A DNA stretch of 6,690 nt from Caldora sp. SIO3E6 (GCA_010672185.1 JAAHHL010000391.1:1-6690), one strand, 5' to 3'; shown: positions 1 through 5,866, counted from the first letter of the stretch. The notes: generated by a model from the letters alone, not told the origin. A program made the numbers and translations.

Positions 1-138
1 GGAACCATTGCCGGCGCATACGCCACCGGAGACCAGAGGCCCGAAAGATCAGCAATTGGTAGCTGCGCGATTACCTACAGTAGCTACGCGATCGCATTAT
101 TTCCAGTTTAGGCAATATCTTGAGAATTGGTGGGTTGG

Positions 139-167
139 TTGCATGATTCACTATTCTTTGCTATTAT
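139..167 (+). promoter_or_regulatory. Candidate sigma-70-type promoter for the TPR/CHAT operon
   Basis: TTGCAT at 139-144 and TATTAT at 162-167 are separated by 17 bases. The -35 matches TTGACA at three of six positions and the -10 matches TATAAT at five of six. Transcription would start near 174, giving a leader of about 120 nt that contains the repeat-core copy at 175-197 and the heptamer tract at 256-292. It is the best-spaced pair I found upstream of the first gene. A match of this quality can occur by chance in AT-rich DNA. Confidence 0.35.
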
Positions 168-174
168 CATTAAC

Positions 175-197
175 AATGGAAAAGGTGTGCGCTTATA
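175..197 (-). repeat. Leader copy of the intergenic repeat core
   Basis: This 23-nt segment matches, in inverted orientation, positions 5316-5338 of the first 183-bp repeat (and the equivalent 5796-5818 of the second) at 21 of 23 bases. The shared core reads AATGGAAAAG(G/T)TGTGCGC on this strand. Similarity outside the core is weak: a GCTA...CATTAA string just upstream can be aligned only with gaps. It sits at the predicted transcript start of the operon. It may be a decayed repeat copy or a shared short regulatory or structural element. Confidence 0.5.
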
Positions 198-255
198 GCC
201 AGAAAACCTCGCACCGCTAGATGAGATTGTAGGGAGCAAGATACTCCCACTACCA

Positions 256-292
256 CCAAAAACCAAAAACCAAAAACCAAAAACCAAAAACC
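256..292 (+). repeat. Heptanucleotide tandem array (CCAAAAA)5
   Basis: Five perfect copies of CCAAAAA occupy 256-290, followed by a final CC. This is the STRR type common in cyanobacterial genomes. The array ends five bases before the ATG at 298, so it occupies the place where a Shine-Dalgarno sequence would normally lie, and no purine-rich SD is seen there. A change of copy number would alter the 5' leader by multiples of seven without touching the coding frame. Confidence 0.9.
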
Positions 293-297
293 TAACT

Positions 298-1413
298 ATG
301 GCCGGTTCAAGAATGCAAAAGTCTTGGAGTAGAATAACTGGAGTTTTACTTGGTTTCATCCTCTGGGGTACAGCAAACCCGGCATTATTAGCCTTTGGAA
401 TTAGTCCCCATCGTATTTTACGAGTCGAAGGCGAGGTTAAAGTTAAGCGAGATAGAAAAAATAGCTGGAATGCTTATCAAGGTCTTGGTCTTAACAATAA
501 TCATCGCTTAGTTTTGTCCTCTGGGGCTAGAGTGACAATTTATTGTAGTAATAATCAGATTCGGGAAGTTAGTTCTAGGGGGGGATATCCGGTTTCTGGT
601 ATTTGCTCTAGTAACCGAAGCAATAATAGCAATCGTTGCACTATTACTCGCACTCCCGAAGATCCCAACAATCCTTACTTAATCAGTCCCCGCAATACCA
701 AGATTACCGAGTCCCAACCGTTGTTAAGTTGGCATCCTGTGGCAGGGGCAACTAGCTATCGAGTGGAGATTATTGGTGCTGGCTTGGACTGGTTAACTGA
801 GGTTGAGGGCACTTTGGTTAGGTATGACGGAGCAGAAGTGCTGCAACCGGGTTGGTATTATGGGGTGAAAATTACTGCCTATCAAGGGGAAAAGGATATT
901 GCTAATAGTAGTGCTGGTTTCGCCATTTTAAGTGAAGAGGAGAAGCAGCAGTTAGAAGTTGCAGCGAAGGAGTTGGAGGAGCAATTTTCTGAGGGAGAAG
1001 TGTTAGCTTTAGCTTTGGTGAGCCTTTACCGAGATTATGATTTATATGATGATGCCATTGAGGTTTTGCAACGGTTGATTAGTGAGGGACAACCAGGAGC
1101 AGGAGTTTACCAACTTTTGGGGCAAACTTATTGGGATGTGGGTTTACTTGGTTTGGCAAAAGCACAGTTTGTCAAGGCGCTGGAGGCAGCGGAGGCAGAG
1201 GAGAATTGGGCATTACAAGGGAGTTTGCAAGCTAGTTTAGGGGTAGTGACGGATTTGATCGGGACAACTCAGGCAGATTTTCAGGAAGCGGCGGCATTGT
1301 TGCAGGAAGCTTTGGTTGTTTATCGTGGTTTAGAGGAATTAACAGCAGAGGAAGCAGCAAGGATTGCTCAGATTGAGGAAAGGTTGGTTGAGGTGAAGGG
1401 GAAGATAGAGTAA
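298..1413 (+). CDS. Exported FecR-like / Fn3-like / TPR protein, partner of the CHAT gene
   Basis: The 371-residue product is predicted to cross the membrane. A basic N-terminus is followed by a hydrophobic stretch at about residues 13-33 that looks like a Sec signal peptide. Residues about 38-95 resemble a FecR-like domain (VEGEVKVKR, then a G-L-N-rich turn and LVLSSGARVTIYC). Residues about 128-211 look like a fibronectin-III/Ig-like fold, starting ISPRNTKI and containing the LLSWHPVAGATSYRVEI type of strand. Residues about 217-371 are helical with degenerate TPR motifs (for example ALVSLYRDYDLYDDAIEVL and YQLLGQTYWDVGLLGLAKAQF). Three cysteines (83, 103, 114) cluster in the first half and could form disulfides outside the cytoplasm. 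An in-frame ATG at 313 is an alternative start and gives a more compact signal peptide. Neither start has a clear SD. The stop codon overlaps the next start (TAATG), so the gene is coupled to the CHAT gene. The role is inferred as a scaffold or sensor partner; no enzymatic motif is seen. Confidence 0.88.
   Translation: MAGSRMQKSWSRITGVLLGFILWGTANPALLAFGISPHRILRVEGEVKVKRDRKNSWNAYQGLGLNNNHRLVLSSGARVTIYCSNNQIREVSSRGGYPVSGICSSNRSNNSNRCTITRTPEDPNNPYLISPRNTKITESQPLLSWHPVAGATSYRVEIIGAGLDWLTEVEGTLVRYDGAEVLQPGWYYGVKITAYQGEKDIANSSAGFAILSEEEKQQLEVAAKELEEQFSEGEVLALALVSLYRDYDLYDDAIEVLQRLISEGQPGAGVYQLLGQTYWDVGLLGLAKAQFVKALEAAEAEENWALQGSLQASLGVVTDLIGTTQADFQEAAALLQEALVVYRGLEELTAEEAARIAQIEERLVEVKGKIE
1396..1404 (+). 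promoter_or_regulatory. Ribosome-binding site of the CHAT gene
   Basis: AAGGGGAAG lies inside the end of the upstream gene, and its G-rich core is about 11 bases from the ATG at 1413. Together with the one-base TAATG overlap it supports the start at 1413 and suggests re-initiation by ribosomes finishing the upstream gene. The spacing is slightly long. Confidence 0.5.
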
Positions 1414-4400
1414 TGGGGAAATTTAGGCAAGGATTGTTCTTAGCTGCTGGGTTTGGGGTGGCGGGATTTTTGGTTTTTATGCCGGAGTTAGCCTGGGGAC
1501 AGAATCAAGGTTATGTTTTAGTGGCTCAAGGAGAAGATTTAGCAGAGGCAGAAAGACTTAATCAACAAGCATTTCAACTTTACCAAGAGGGCAAATATAG
1601 CGAAGCAATTCCCCTCGCAGAAAAAGCATTAGCAATTCGTCAGAGGATTTTAGGACAAGAGCATCCTGATGTAGCTACGAGTCTCAACAATTTGGCAGCT
1701 TTGTACGAAAGTCAAGGGAGATATGAAGAAGCAGAACCCCTCTATCGCCAAGCCTTGGAAATGAGGAGACGCATTTTAGAACCAGAGCATCCTGATGTAG
1801 CTACGAGTCTCAACAATTTGGCAGCTTTGTACGAAAGTCAAGGGAGATATGAAGAAGCAGAACCCCTCTACCGCCAAGCCTTGCAGATGTATCAACGCAT
1901 TTTAGGACAAGAGCATCCTCATGTAGCTACGAGTCTCAACAATTTGGCAGGATTGTACAGGAGTCAAGGGAGATATGAAGAAGCAGAACCCCTCTTCCGC
2001 CAAGCCTTGGAGATGTGGAAGCGCACTTTAGGACAACAGCATCCTGATGTAGCTACGAGTCTCAACGATTTGGCAGGGTTGTACAGGATTCAAGGAAGAT
2101 ATGAAGAAGCAGAATCACTCTACCGCCAAGCCTTGGAGATGATGAGACGCCTCTTAGGACAAGAACATCCTAGTATAGCTTCGAGTCTCAACAATTTGGC
2201 ACTTCTGTACAATAGTCAAGGGAGATATGAAGAAGCAGAATCACTCTACCGCCAAGCCTTGGAGATGATGAGACGCCTCTTAGGACAAGAACATCCTAGT
2301 ATAGCTTCGAGTCTCAACAATTTGGCACTTCTGTACAATAGTCAAGGAAGATATGAAGAAGCAGAACCCCTCTACCGCCAAGCCTTGGAGATGAGGAGAC
2401 GCATTTTAGGACAAGAACATCCTAGTGTAGCTTCGAGTCTCAACAATTTGGCATTTCTGTACAATAGTCAAGGGAGATATGAAGAAGCAGAACCCCTCTA
2501 CCGCCAAGCCTTGGAGATGAGGAGACGCATTTTAGGACAAGAACATCCTAGTGTAGCTTCGAGTCTCAACAATTTGGCATTTCTGTACGAGAGACAAGGG
2601 AGATATGAAGAAGTAGAACCCCTCTACCGCCAAGCTTTGGAGATGAGGAGACGCATTTTAGGACAACAGCATCCTGATATAGCTGCCAGTCTCAACAATT
2701 TGGCAGTTTTGTACAAAAGTCAAGGGAGATATGAAGAAGCAGAACCCCTCTACCACCAAGCCTTGGAGATGAGGAGACGCATTTTAGGGCAAGAGCATCC
2801 TGATGTAGCTACGAGTCTCAACAATTTGGCATTGCTGTACGAAAGTCAAGGGAGATATGAAGAAGCAGAACCACTCTTACGCCAAGCCTTGGAGATGAGG
2901 AGACGCCTCTTAGGACAACAGCATCCTGATGTCGCTGCCAGTCTCAACGATTTGGCAGGGCTGTACTGGAGTCAAGGGAGATATGAAGAAGCAGAACCAC
3001 TCTTACGCCAAGCCTTGGAGATGAGGAGACGCCTCTTAGGACAACAGCATCCTGATGTCGCTGCCAGTCTCAACAATTTGACCGTTTTGTACTGGAGTCA
3101 AGGGAAGATTTCTCTAGCGATCGCAAACTTTACTCAAGGACTCGCAATTCAAGAAGCCAACTTAGTTTACAATACCTTTGCTGGCTTCGAGCGACAAAAA
3201 CGGGATTATCTTAAAACTCTTTCTGGCACTACGAATGCCCCTATTTCTCTACACCTCAACTATGTTCCTAACAACCCCGAAGCTGCTAACCTAGCTTTTA
3301 CTACAATCCTACAACGCAAAGGCCGCGTCCTCAGCTTCTTCGCCAATAGCCTGCAAAACCTCCGTCAAAGCGTAGAACCGGAAGATCAAAAACTGCTGAA
3401 TAAATTAACTACAGCCTACAGCCAACTTGCTAACTTAATCCACAATCGACCAGAAGAATTACCTCTAGAACAATATAAAGCCCAAGTTGCTTCACTAGAA
3501 ACAGAAGTTAAAGAATTAGAAGGAGAATTAAGTGAACGTAATAAGAGGTTTCGCCAAGAATTCCAAACCCCCAACAGAGAATCTATCCAAGAACTTATTC
3601 CTGCCAATACTGCTTTACTAGAATTTGCCAAGTATCAACCTTTTAACCCTCAAACTCAGGAATGGGCTCAACCTCACTACGCCGTCTACATCCTCACCCC
3701 CCAAGGTGAACCCCAAGGCATCGACTTAGGAGAAGCAGAAACCATCGAGAAAGCGATAAAACAATTCCGTGTCGCTTTAGGAAGTCCCAAAACTAGCCAA
3801 AAACAATACCAACAATCTGCCCGTAACCTGGATAAACTGGTTATGGAACCAGTAAGAAAACTCCTCGGTGATAGTAAACAGATCTTACTCGCACCCCAAG
3901 CAGCCCTTAACCTGATACCCTTTGAAGCATTAGTAGATGAAGAAGAACGCTTTTTAGTAGAAAACTATGCCTTCACTTACCTTACCTCTGGAAGAGACTT
4001 ACTCAAACTGACCAATGCTAACCCCAGTCAGGAACCACCACTGATTATCGCCAATCCTAATTTTGAAGTTCCCGCTGAGATAGCCTCCCTGGATAATACT
4101 ATGGTAACTAGGGGAGAAGAAGTAAAGCGATTACCGAGTCGTGTTATTCGCGATATTTCCCAAATTCCTTCCCCCAGTCTCCCCGGTACAAAAGAGGAAG
4201 CAGAGGCAATTGGGGAGAAATTAGGAGTCATTCCCCTGATGAACCGCCAAGCTACAGAAGCTGCTATCAAAAACAGCAATAGCCCGAAAATTCTCCATAT
4301 TGCTACCCACGGCTTCTTCAAAAGTAGCTTTAAATCAGAATTGGAGGAACAAACCTATCAAGATAATCCCCTCCTCCTCTCCGGATTAGTCCTCGCCGGT

Positions 4401-4793
4401 TTCCGCAAAGAACAAAGTGGCAGCAACGAAGACGGCATCCTCACTGCACAGGAAGTCTCGGCTTTGGATTTAGTAGGGACAAAACTAGTAGTCCTTTCCG
4501 CCTGCGATACGGGATTAGGCAAACTCGATACTGGGGAAGGATTGTATAGCTTGCGTCGTGCCTTAGTGATTGCTGGAGCTGAAAGTCAGCTGATCAGCTT
4601 GTGGAAAGTGGAGGATAATGCTACCAAGGAATTAATGATAGCCTACTACGACAAACTTCTGGCTAATCAAGGCAGAAGCGAGGCATTACGGCAAACTCAA
4701 TTAGAAATGCTCAATAGTGAGGAATATGCTCATCCTTATTATTGGGCTGCTTTTATTCCTTCTGGCGATTGGCGAGCAATGGATAATGGATAA
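1413..4793 (+). CDS. Exported TPR-CHAT protein (caspase/separase-like cysteine protease)
   Basis: The 1126-residue protein starts with a probable signal peptide (hydrophobic residues about 7-24, likely cleavage near LAWG at 26-29), so it is expected to act outside the cytoplasm. Residues about 46-89 form a divergent first TPR. Residues 90-551 are eleven near-identical 42-residue kinesin-light-chain-like TPR units (SLNNLAxLYxxQGRYEEAEPLYRQALEMRRRILGQ-HP type), and 552-593 is a divergent last unit. A charged helical linker follows (about 594-745, with a coiled-coil-like segment near 690-715). The CHAT domain spans about 750-1124. Its catalytic pair is intact: His966 in HIATHGFF and Cys1031 in VVLSACDTGLG. 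The family ending (YYWAAFIPSGDWR) is complete. CHAT proteins are clan CD peptidases related to caspases and separase; TPRs usually bind the substrate or activator. The substrate here is unknown. The last residues after GDWR (AMDNG) run into a heptamer repeat that also supplies the stop codon. The protein is co-expressed with the FecR/TPR protein upstream. Confidence 0.95.
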   Translation: MGKFRQGLFLAAGFGVAGFLVFMPELAWGQNQGYVLVAQGEDLAEAERLNQQAFQLYQEGKYSEAIPLAEKALAIRQRILGQEHPDVATSLNNLAALYESQGRYEEAEPLYRQALEMRRRILEPEHPDVATSLNNLAALYESQGRYEEAEPLYRQALQMYQRILGQEHPHVATSLNNLAGLYRSQGRYEEAEPLFRQALEMWKRTLGQQHPDVATSLNDLAGLYRIQGRYEEAESLYRQALEMMRRLLGQEHPSIASSLNNLALLYNSQGRYEEAESLYRQALEMMRRLLGQEHPSIASSLNNLALLYNSQGRYEEAEPLYRQALEMRRRILGQEHPSVASSLNNLAFLYNSQGRYEEAEPLYRQALEMRRRILGQEHPSVASSLNNLAFLYERQGRYEEVEPLYRQALEMRRRILGQQHPDIAASLNNLAVLYKSQGRYEEAEPLYHQALEMRRRILGQEHPDVATSLNNLALLYESQGRYEEAEPLLRQALEMRRRLLGQQHPDVAASLNDLAGLYWSQGRYEEAEPLLRQALEMRRRLLGQQHPDVAASLNNLTVLYWSQGKISLAIANFTQGLAIQEANLVYNTFAGFERQKRDYLKTLSGTTNAPISLHLNYVPNNPEAANLAFTTILQRKGRVLSFFANSLQNLRQSVEPEDQKLLNKLTTAYSQLANLIHNRPEELPLEQYKAQVASLETEVKELEGELSERNKRFRQEFQTPNRESIQELIPANTALLEFAKYQPFNPQTQEWAQPHYAVYILTPQGEPQGIDLGEAETIEKAIKQFRVALGSPKTSQKQYQQSARNLDKLVMEPVRKLLGDSKQILLAPQAALNLIPFEALVDEEERFLVENYAFTYLTSGRDLLKLTNANPSQEPPLIIANPNFEVPAEIASLDNTMVTRGEEVKRLPSRVIRDISQIPSPSLPGTKEEAEAIGEKLGVIPLMNRQATEAAIKNSNSPKILHIATHGFFKSSFKSELEEQTYQDNPLLLSGLVLAGFRKEQSGSNEDGILTAQEVSALDLVGTKLVVLSACDTGLGKLDTGEGLYSLRRALVIAGAESQLISLWKVEDNATKELMIAYYDKLLANQGRSEALRQTQLEMLNSEEYAHPYYWAAFIPSGDWRAMDNG
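1680..3065 (+). repeat. Eleven-unit 126-bp in-frame tandem array encoding TPRs
   Basis: Units start at 1680, 1806, 1932, 2058, 2184, 2310, 2436, 2562, 2688, 2814 and 2940, with no length change, so each encodes exactly 42 residues. A decayed twelfth unit starts at 3066. Identity between neighbours is uneven. 2097-2221 equals 2223-2347 (125 identical bases), 2349-2462 equals 2475-2588 (114 bases), and 2844-2948 equals 2970-3074 (105 bases). Those three pairs indicate recent one-unit duplications, while units 1-4 are more divergent. Assembly collapse or unit-number error is possible in such DNA. Confidence 0.97.
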
Positions 4794-4850
4794 TTGATAA
4801 TTGGGAATTGGGAATTGGGAATTGGGAATTGGGAATGGAGAATTGAGAAT
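4781..4850 (+). repeat. Ten-unit heptamer array overlapping the CHAT stop codon
   Basis: The units, read in steps of seven from 4781, are GGATAAT twice, TGATAAT, TGGGAAT five times, GGAGAAT and TGAGAAT. The first two units are translated: they encode the final residues Asp-Asn-Gly of the CHAT protein, and the TAA stop (4791-4793) lies inside the second unit. The array is therefore partly coding. It is an STRR-type repeat. Confidence 0.9.
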
Positions 4851-4866
4851 TAGGGCTTGGGAGAAT

Positions 4867-4901
4867 AAGTAACAAGTAACAAGTAACAAGTAATAAGTAA
4901 G
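4867..4901 (+). repeat. Five-unit heptamer array (AAGTAAC)
   Basis: AAGTAAC occurs three times in perfect register (4867-4887), followed by AAGTAAT and AAGTAAG. It lies 16 bases after the preceding heptamer array and has an unrelated unit of the same length. It is an STRR-type repeat with no coding role. Confidence 0.9.
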
Positions 4902-5145
4902 AATGAATGCAGCATTTATCCTAGTTTTGGGCATCTGCATCCCTCAAGGTTACCCGGGTTGATGCCAGGTTTTTGAGCTAAGAGATGCAATTTCTTGGGA
5001 TTTTTTGACTTGCTGCATGATTGAAAGACGAATCTGGTATGGCTTCCACACTTATTCAGCAGACCCGAATTAGGTTTTGGTGCGATCGCATTAATCAAGA
5101 AGCGCCTCATTTAGTCTCAAGATCTGTAGTGTGATCGCGTAGCGT
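4902..5145. other. Intergenic stretch without a gene
   Basis: No supportable gene is seen. A 64-codon minus-strand frame (5110-4916) and short plus-strand frames are read through HIP1-containing sequence and resemble nothing I know. A HIP1 site lies at 5082-5089. Two copies of GCGTAGCG (5137-5144 and 5148-5155) open the REP-like hairpin region that follows. Confidence 0.5.
5082..5089. repeat. HIP1 octamer (one of six in the window)
   Basis: GCGATCGC is the highly iterated palindrome of many cyanobacterial genomes. Perfect copies are at 88-95, 3117-3124 (inside the CHAT gene, at the degenerate last TPR), 5082-5089, 5287-5294, 5767-5774 and 5998-6005. The copies at 5287 and 5767 are equivalent positions of the 183-bp repeat. 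Six copies in 6.7 kb is far above the one per 65 kb expected for a random 8-mer, and this is the main evidence for a cyanobacterial source. Confidence 0.95.
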
Positions 5146-5209
5146 GGGCGTAGCGCAAACATCTTGCTCGCTTTTTGCTTCTAGCGAGCGAGACGCTCGC
5201 ACTACGCCC
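5146..5209. repeat. REP-like nested hairpin with two exclusive inner stems
   Basis: GGGCGTAG (5146-5153) pairs with CTACGCCC (5202-5209). Inside it, the segment 5183-5193 can fold back on 5162-5172 (eleven pairs including one G-T wobble, 10-nt loop). Alternatively, GCGAGCG at 5184-5190 can pair with CGCTCGC at 5194-5200 around a three-base loop. The two inner stems share bases and cannot form together. The right outer arm is also the first eight bases of the 183-bp repeat. Confidence 0.7.
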
Positions 5210-5384
5210 TTCCGGGATTGAGGGACTAGTGCAGGCAAGATGCTTGTTCCACTAATGAATTATTGGATAAGGATTATATGGGGAGTGCGATCGCTTGCTT
5301 TACCGGAGACTACCTTATATGCGCACAACTTTTCCATTATCCTTTAATGGTAGCATAAAAGAAAAGCGACAGGCAAGATGTTAG
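5202..5384. repeat. 183-bp dispersed repeat, copy 1
   Basis: This copy aligns without gaps to 5682-5864, with 11 mismatches by my count (about 94% identity). Flanking sequence differs on both sides, so the copies are dispersed units and not a simple 480-bp tandem duplication. The unit contains CTACGCCC at its left end, a CAGGCAAGATGCTTG hairpin near 5232-5246, a HIP1 site at 5287-5294 and TATATGCGCACAAC at 5316-5329. No coding frame is evident on either strand. A ten-base inverted pair, AACATCTTGC (5158-5167) and GCAAGATGTT (5373-5382), brackets this copy and might be a terminal inverted repeat, but it is absent around copy 2. Confidence 0.9.
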
Positions 5385-5443
5385 TACGTTCGCGTAACGA
5401 AAATATCTTACTGGCTAATACTTTAAATCCTGCTTGCTGTTGC

Positions 5444-5479
5444 GGTGTGTTACGCTTCACTTTGTTACGCTAACACACC
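5444..5479. repeat. Short inverted repeat GGTGTGTTA / TAACACACC
   Basis: Nine-base perfect arms at 5444-5452 and 5471-5479 flank an 18-base loop rich in TACGC/TTACGC. The GGTG(T/C)GTTACGC...TAACACACCCTACG form is a familiar intergenic palindrome in cyanobacterial genomes. It has no T-run directly after it, so a terminator role is not indicated. Confidence 0.75.
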
Positions 5480-5503
5480 CTACGATATCTTATCTTCTTG
5501 CAC

Positions 5504-5554
5504 CTATTCGATAATTGTCTGTATGGGCGCGACACAGCTAAAAATGTCGAATAG
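5504..5554. repeat. Eight-base inverted repeat CTATTCGA / TCGAATAG
   Basis: The arms at 5504-5511 and 5547-5554 enclose 35 bases containing GGGCGCGACAC. It is probably another decayed cyanobacterial palindrome. Pairing beyond the eight bases is poor. Confidence 0.45.
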
Positions 5555-5568
5555 ATTTCTCCCTATCT

Positions 5569-5595
5569 CCTTGTCTTCCTTGTCTTCCTTGTCTC
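5569..5595 (+). repeat. Nine-base tandem array (CCTTGTCTT)3
   Basis: Three copies of CCTTGTCTT lie at 5569-5595, the last ending CTC. It is a low-complexity pyrimidine-rich tract in the gap between the two 183-bp repeats, with no coding frame of interest. Confidence 0.85.
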
Positions 5596-5623
5596 TAAAC
5601 CATTAGGTGTGTCAGTCCAGTAG

Positions 5624-5689
5624 GGGCGTAGCATTGGCGCTGGTATATTCCCCATTAAATCAAAGTTTTGTTCCGCCAATGCTACGCCC
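5624..5689. repeat. Perfect 16-bp inverted repeat abutting copy 2
   Basis: GGGCGTAGCATTGGCG (5624-5639) is the exact reverse complement of 5674-5689, with a 34-base spacer. The last eight bases of the right arm (CTACGCCC) are the start of the second 183-bp repeat. The first copy has the same arrangement with a different hairpin. The two copies therefore share a hairpin-type left border. Confidence 0.85.
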
Positions 5690-5864
5690 TTCCGGGATTG
5701 AGGGACTAAGACAGGCAGGATGCCTGTTCCACTAATGAATTATTGGATAAGGATGATATGGGGAGTGCGATCGCTTTCTTTACCGGAGACTACCTTATAT
5801 GCGCACAACTTTTCCATTATTCTTTAATCGTAGCATAAAAGAAAAGCGATAGGCAAGATATTAG
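5682..5864. repeat. 183-bp dispersed repeat, copy 2
   Basis: It is gap-free against 5202-5384. Its differences are clustered at the small hairpin, where this copy has the perfect palindrome ACAGGCA-GGA-TGCCTGT (5711-5727) and copy 1 has a weaker version. HIP1 is conserved at 5767-5774. The right end flows into the CCCCGACTTCT repeats. No gene is seen in it. Confidence 0.9.
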
Positions 5865-5866
5865 AG

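Larger units (their letters stand above)
1..255. other. Left-edge region without a supportable gene
   Basis: No confident gene is visible here. Plus-strand frame 1 is open from the window edge to a TAG at 109-111 (36 codons), so the 3' tail of an upstream gene could end here, but I do not recognise the peptide. The second half of that tail is read through HIP1-containing, repeat-like DNA. A longer open frame in frame 2 (to 220) has no recognisable motif. The stretch contains a HIP1 octamer at 88-95, a candidate promoter at 139-167, and a short sequence (175-197) shared with the intergenic repeats downstream of the CHAT gene. Confidence 0.4.

Noticed and set aside
8..220. Plus-strand 70-codon open frame upstream of the operon
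   Set aside because: No recognisable domain; it overlaps the candidate promoter and HIP1-bearing sequence and has no SD.
1680..3065. Regular direct repeats as a CRISPR array
   Set aside because: The repeats are contiguous 126-bp units without spacers, stay in frame, and encode TPR motifs.
1413..4793. CHAT protein as a Csx29/Craspase component of a type III-E CRISPR system or a gasdermin-activating protease
   Set aside because: No Cas7-11-like gene, CRISPR array or gasdermin-like small protein lies in the window, and the protein has a signal peptide, which those cytoplasmic systems lack.
4929..4974. Possible Rho-independent terminator after the CHAT gene (GGCATC / GATGCC then TTTTT)
   Set aside because: The stem is only six pairs with a 25-base loop and two extra bases before the T-run, too weak to call.
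4916..5110. Minus-strand 64-codon open frame in the intergenic region
   Set aside because: It is read through a HIP1 site, resembles no family I know, and has no clear ribosome-binding site.
5158..5382. AACATCTTGC / GCAAGATGTT as terminal inverted repeats of a MITE
   Set aside because: Not found around the second copy of the 183-bp repeat and no target-site duplication was seen, so I did not define an element on it.
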